From contig CAMGFF010000105.1 of the NCBI GenBank assembly GCA_946055125.1, positions 1 through 7,419 on the forward strand: a DNA stretch of 7,419 nucleotides, read 5' to 3'. This DNA is from an uncultured Prevotellaceae bacterium (lineage in GTDB: Bacteria; Bacteroidota; Bacteroidia; Bacteroidales; Muribaculaceae). Both the position numbers and the translations under genes were made by a program. Below, in pieces: positions 6,431 to 7,419 of this stretch (the first letter of the stretch is position 1; every line of letters begins with the position of its first letter). Below the pieces are notes generated by a model. It was not told the DNA's origin. It did no database searches and saw only the letters and a program-made list of their open reading frames with translations.

Positions 6431-6483
6431 ATAAGAATAGCCCTGTTATTCCCAATAGTTGGGACCAACAGGGCTATTCTTGT
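6431..6483. terminator. Strong two-tier hairpin between convergent genes
   Basis: AAGAATAGCCCTGTT (6433-6447) pairs perfectly with AACAGGGCTATTCTT (6467-6481). A T-G and an A-T pair extend the stem to 6431-6483. Inside it, after a 3x3 internal loop, CCCAA (6451-6455) pairs with TTGGG (6459-6463) around a TAG triloop. It sits 23 bp after the nitroreductase stop and 26 bp from the stop of the convergent barrel gene. The stem has A/T-rich ends but no long T-tract in either direction. The best reading is a bidirectional terminator; an intergenic palindromic repeat is the alternative. Confidence 0.8.
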
Positions 6484-6509
6484 TATCCGGGGGAAGTGCC
6501 GAAAGATGC

Positions 6510-7419
6510 CTATTTGCGACCCTGAAGGTCGTCGTTCTCAATCGTCTTGGCTGTCTTCTTCACCTGTGCCTTGAGGGAGCCGAAGCGGTAGGAGATGGAG
6601 AGGTAGAAGTTGCGCGTGTGCTGCCAGCTGTTGGAGTAGCCAAGTACGTCGCCCTTCACGGTCTGCGTCTTGGCGATGTCGTAGTTTCCGGAGAATGGGT
6701 TGTTGGCCTGGAGGCGCACTGTGAGGCGGTCTTCCTTCAGGAAAGAGCGCTGGAGGGAGAAGCCATAGAAGTAACGGGCCGGATAGCGAGTGTAAACGTC
6801 GCTGAAGCCCCAGTCCATGCGGTTGAAGTAGGCCGAGAAGCGCAATTTCCAGGGGAGCTGCTGATTAAGGTTGCCAAACATCGCAAAGCACCACTTGTCG
6901 TTGGTGAGGTTGAGCTGGTCGTTGCGATAGCGCACGTTTCCGAGGTCGGCATTTATCATGAGTTGAGTAGAGGGCGTTACGGTCCACTGGGCATAGGCGT
7001 GCAGTGAGGAGCGGCGAAATTTGCCCACGTTTTGGTAGGAGTAATACACCACATCGTCTTTTGAGGTGACAACCGACTGTATAAGCCCATTTGAGAAACG
7101 GTGGTTGAGTGCAATGTTGAGCACCAGCCGGGGCTTGATGAAAGTGTAGTCGAGAGAGAGGGAGTGGCTTCGTGCGCTTTTCAGGTTGGGGTTTCCTTGC
7201 TTCACATTGTAGGCATCGCCAATTATGGCGGGATTAAGATAGGCAATGCCCGGGCGAGCTATGCGCGAGGCATAGTTGAGCTTGAGCGTGTTGGCGTCGT
7301 TGATTTTGTAGCTGGCGCTGAGTGTAGGCACCACGTCGTTGAGGGTGCTGTGGAATGAGGGCTGTGAGCCGTCGGGATAGGAAGCCCCCATGCGGGCCAG
7401 CTCATAACGCAAACCGGCA
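6510..7419 (-). CDS. TonB-receptor-like outer-membrane beta-barrel protein (5' end missing)
   Basis: C-terminal 302 residues of an outer-membrane barrel of the OMP_b-brl_3 (PF14905) TonB-dependent-receptor-like family; the gene continues beyond the right edge. The first visible codons read AGLRYE, a typical barrel strand of these receptors, so the TTG at 7412 is an internal Leu codon and not a start. Diagnostic features are RIARPG (7265-7248) and LNP, then GNPNLKSARSHSLSLDY (GNPNLKS at 7196-7176), alternating amphipathic strands throughout, and the closing strand SISYRFG (SYRFG at 6593-6579) followed by the tail LKAQVKKTAKTIENDD. Family members usually carry an N-terminal carboxypeptidase-regulatory-like domain and a plug, which would lie outside the window. 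The stop is TAG at 6510-6512. Ligand and partner are unknown; no SusD-like gene is visible on the 3' side, so there is no sign of a glycan-uptake locus here. Confidence 0.9.
   Translation of the reverse strand, partial: AGLRYELARMGASYPDGSQPSFHSTLNDVVPTLSASYKINDANTLKLNYASRIARPGIAYLNPAIIGDAYNVKQGNPNLKSARSHSLSLDYTFIKPRLVLNIALNHRFSNGLIQSVVTSKDDVVYYSYQNVGKFRRSSLHAYAQWTVTPSTQLMINADLGNVRYRNDQLNLTNDKWCFAMFGNLNQQLPWKLRFSAYFNRMDWGFSDVYTRYPARYFYGFSLQRSFLKEDRLTVRLQANNPFSGNYDIAKTQTVKGDVLGYSNSWQHTRNFYLSISYRFGSLKAQVKKTAKTIENDDLQGRK

Noticed and set aside
6459..7007. Plus-strand ORF (182 codons) opposite the beta-barrel gene
   Set aside because: Starts inside the terminator hairpin and runs antisense to well-supported barrel motifs.
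7410..7412. TTG at 7412 as the start of the barrel gene
   Set aside because: The frame continues upstream to the window edge and gives AGLRYE, a conserved internal barrel motif, so the gene is truncated by the window rather than starting here.

Overview
The window looks like a chromosomal segment of a Bacteroidota (Bacteroidales) bacterium, possibly a Muribaculaceae- or Prevotellaceae-like gut species; the family assignment is a guess. Three things support the phylum: intergenic TAnnTTTG promoter elements (three copies), starts without Shine-Dalgarno sequences, and protein families typical of the phylum (the Bacteroidota form of LptD, the OMP_b-brl_3 TonB-receptor-like barrel, and a secreted SGNH hydrolase with a basic loop). 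Genes are GC-rich and tightly packed, with AT-rich spacers between them.

Layout, left to right. (1) 9-1454, minus: complete cardiolipin synthase with two N-terminal membrane helices and two HKD motifs. (2) 1455-1653: divergent intergenic region with two near-identical promoter boxes facing right and three short dyads. (3) 1654-2856, plus: secreted SGNH/GDSL hydrolase. (4) 2857-about 3084: AT-rich spacer with a perfect 32-bp direct repeat and a promoter box. (5) about 3085-5838, plus: LptD, the outer-membrane LPS translocon, with an ambiguous non-ATG start. (6) 5839-5894: short spacer made mostly of 7-bp tandem repeats. (7) 5895-6407, plus: short FMN nitroreductase-family protein, probably read through from lptD. 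(8) 6408-6509: a strong two-tier hairpin, probably a shared terminator. (9) 6510-beyond 7419, minus: C-terminal part of an outer-membrane TonB-receptor-like beta-barrel, cut by the window edge.

Four of the five genes concern the envelope: phospholipid synthesis (cls), LPS export (lptD), an outer-membrane barrel, and a secreted hydrolase with unknown substrate. They are separate transcription units rather than one operon, apart from the likely lptD-nitroreductase pair. I found no mobile element, CRISPR array, tRNA/rRNA, defence system or clear new multi-gene system. The points most worth a second look are the LptD start (one missing A would restore an ATG start), the three-cysteine pattern of LptD, the 32-bp repeat upstream of lptD, and the dyad-rich divergent promoter region.
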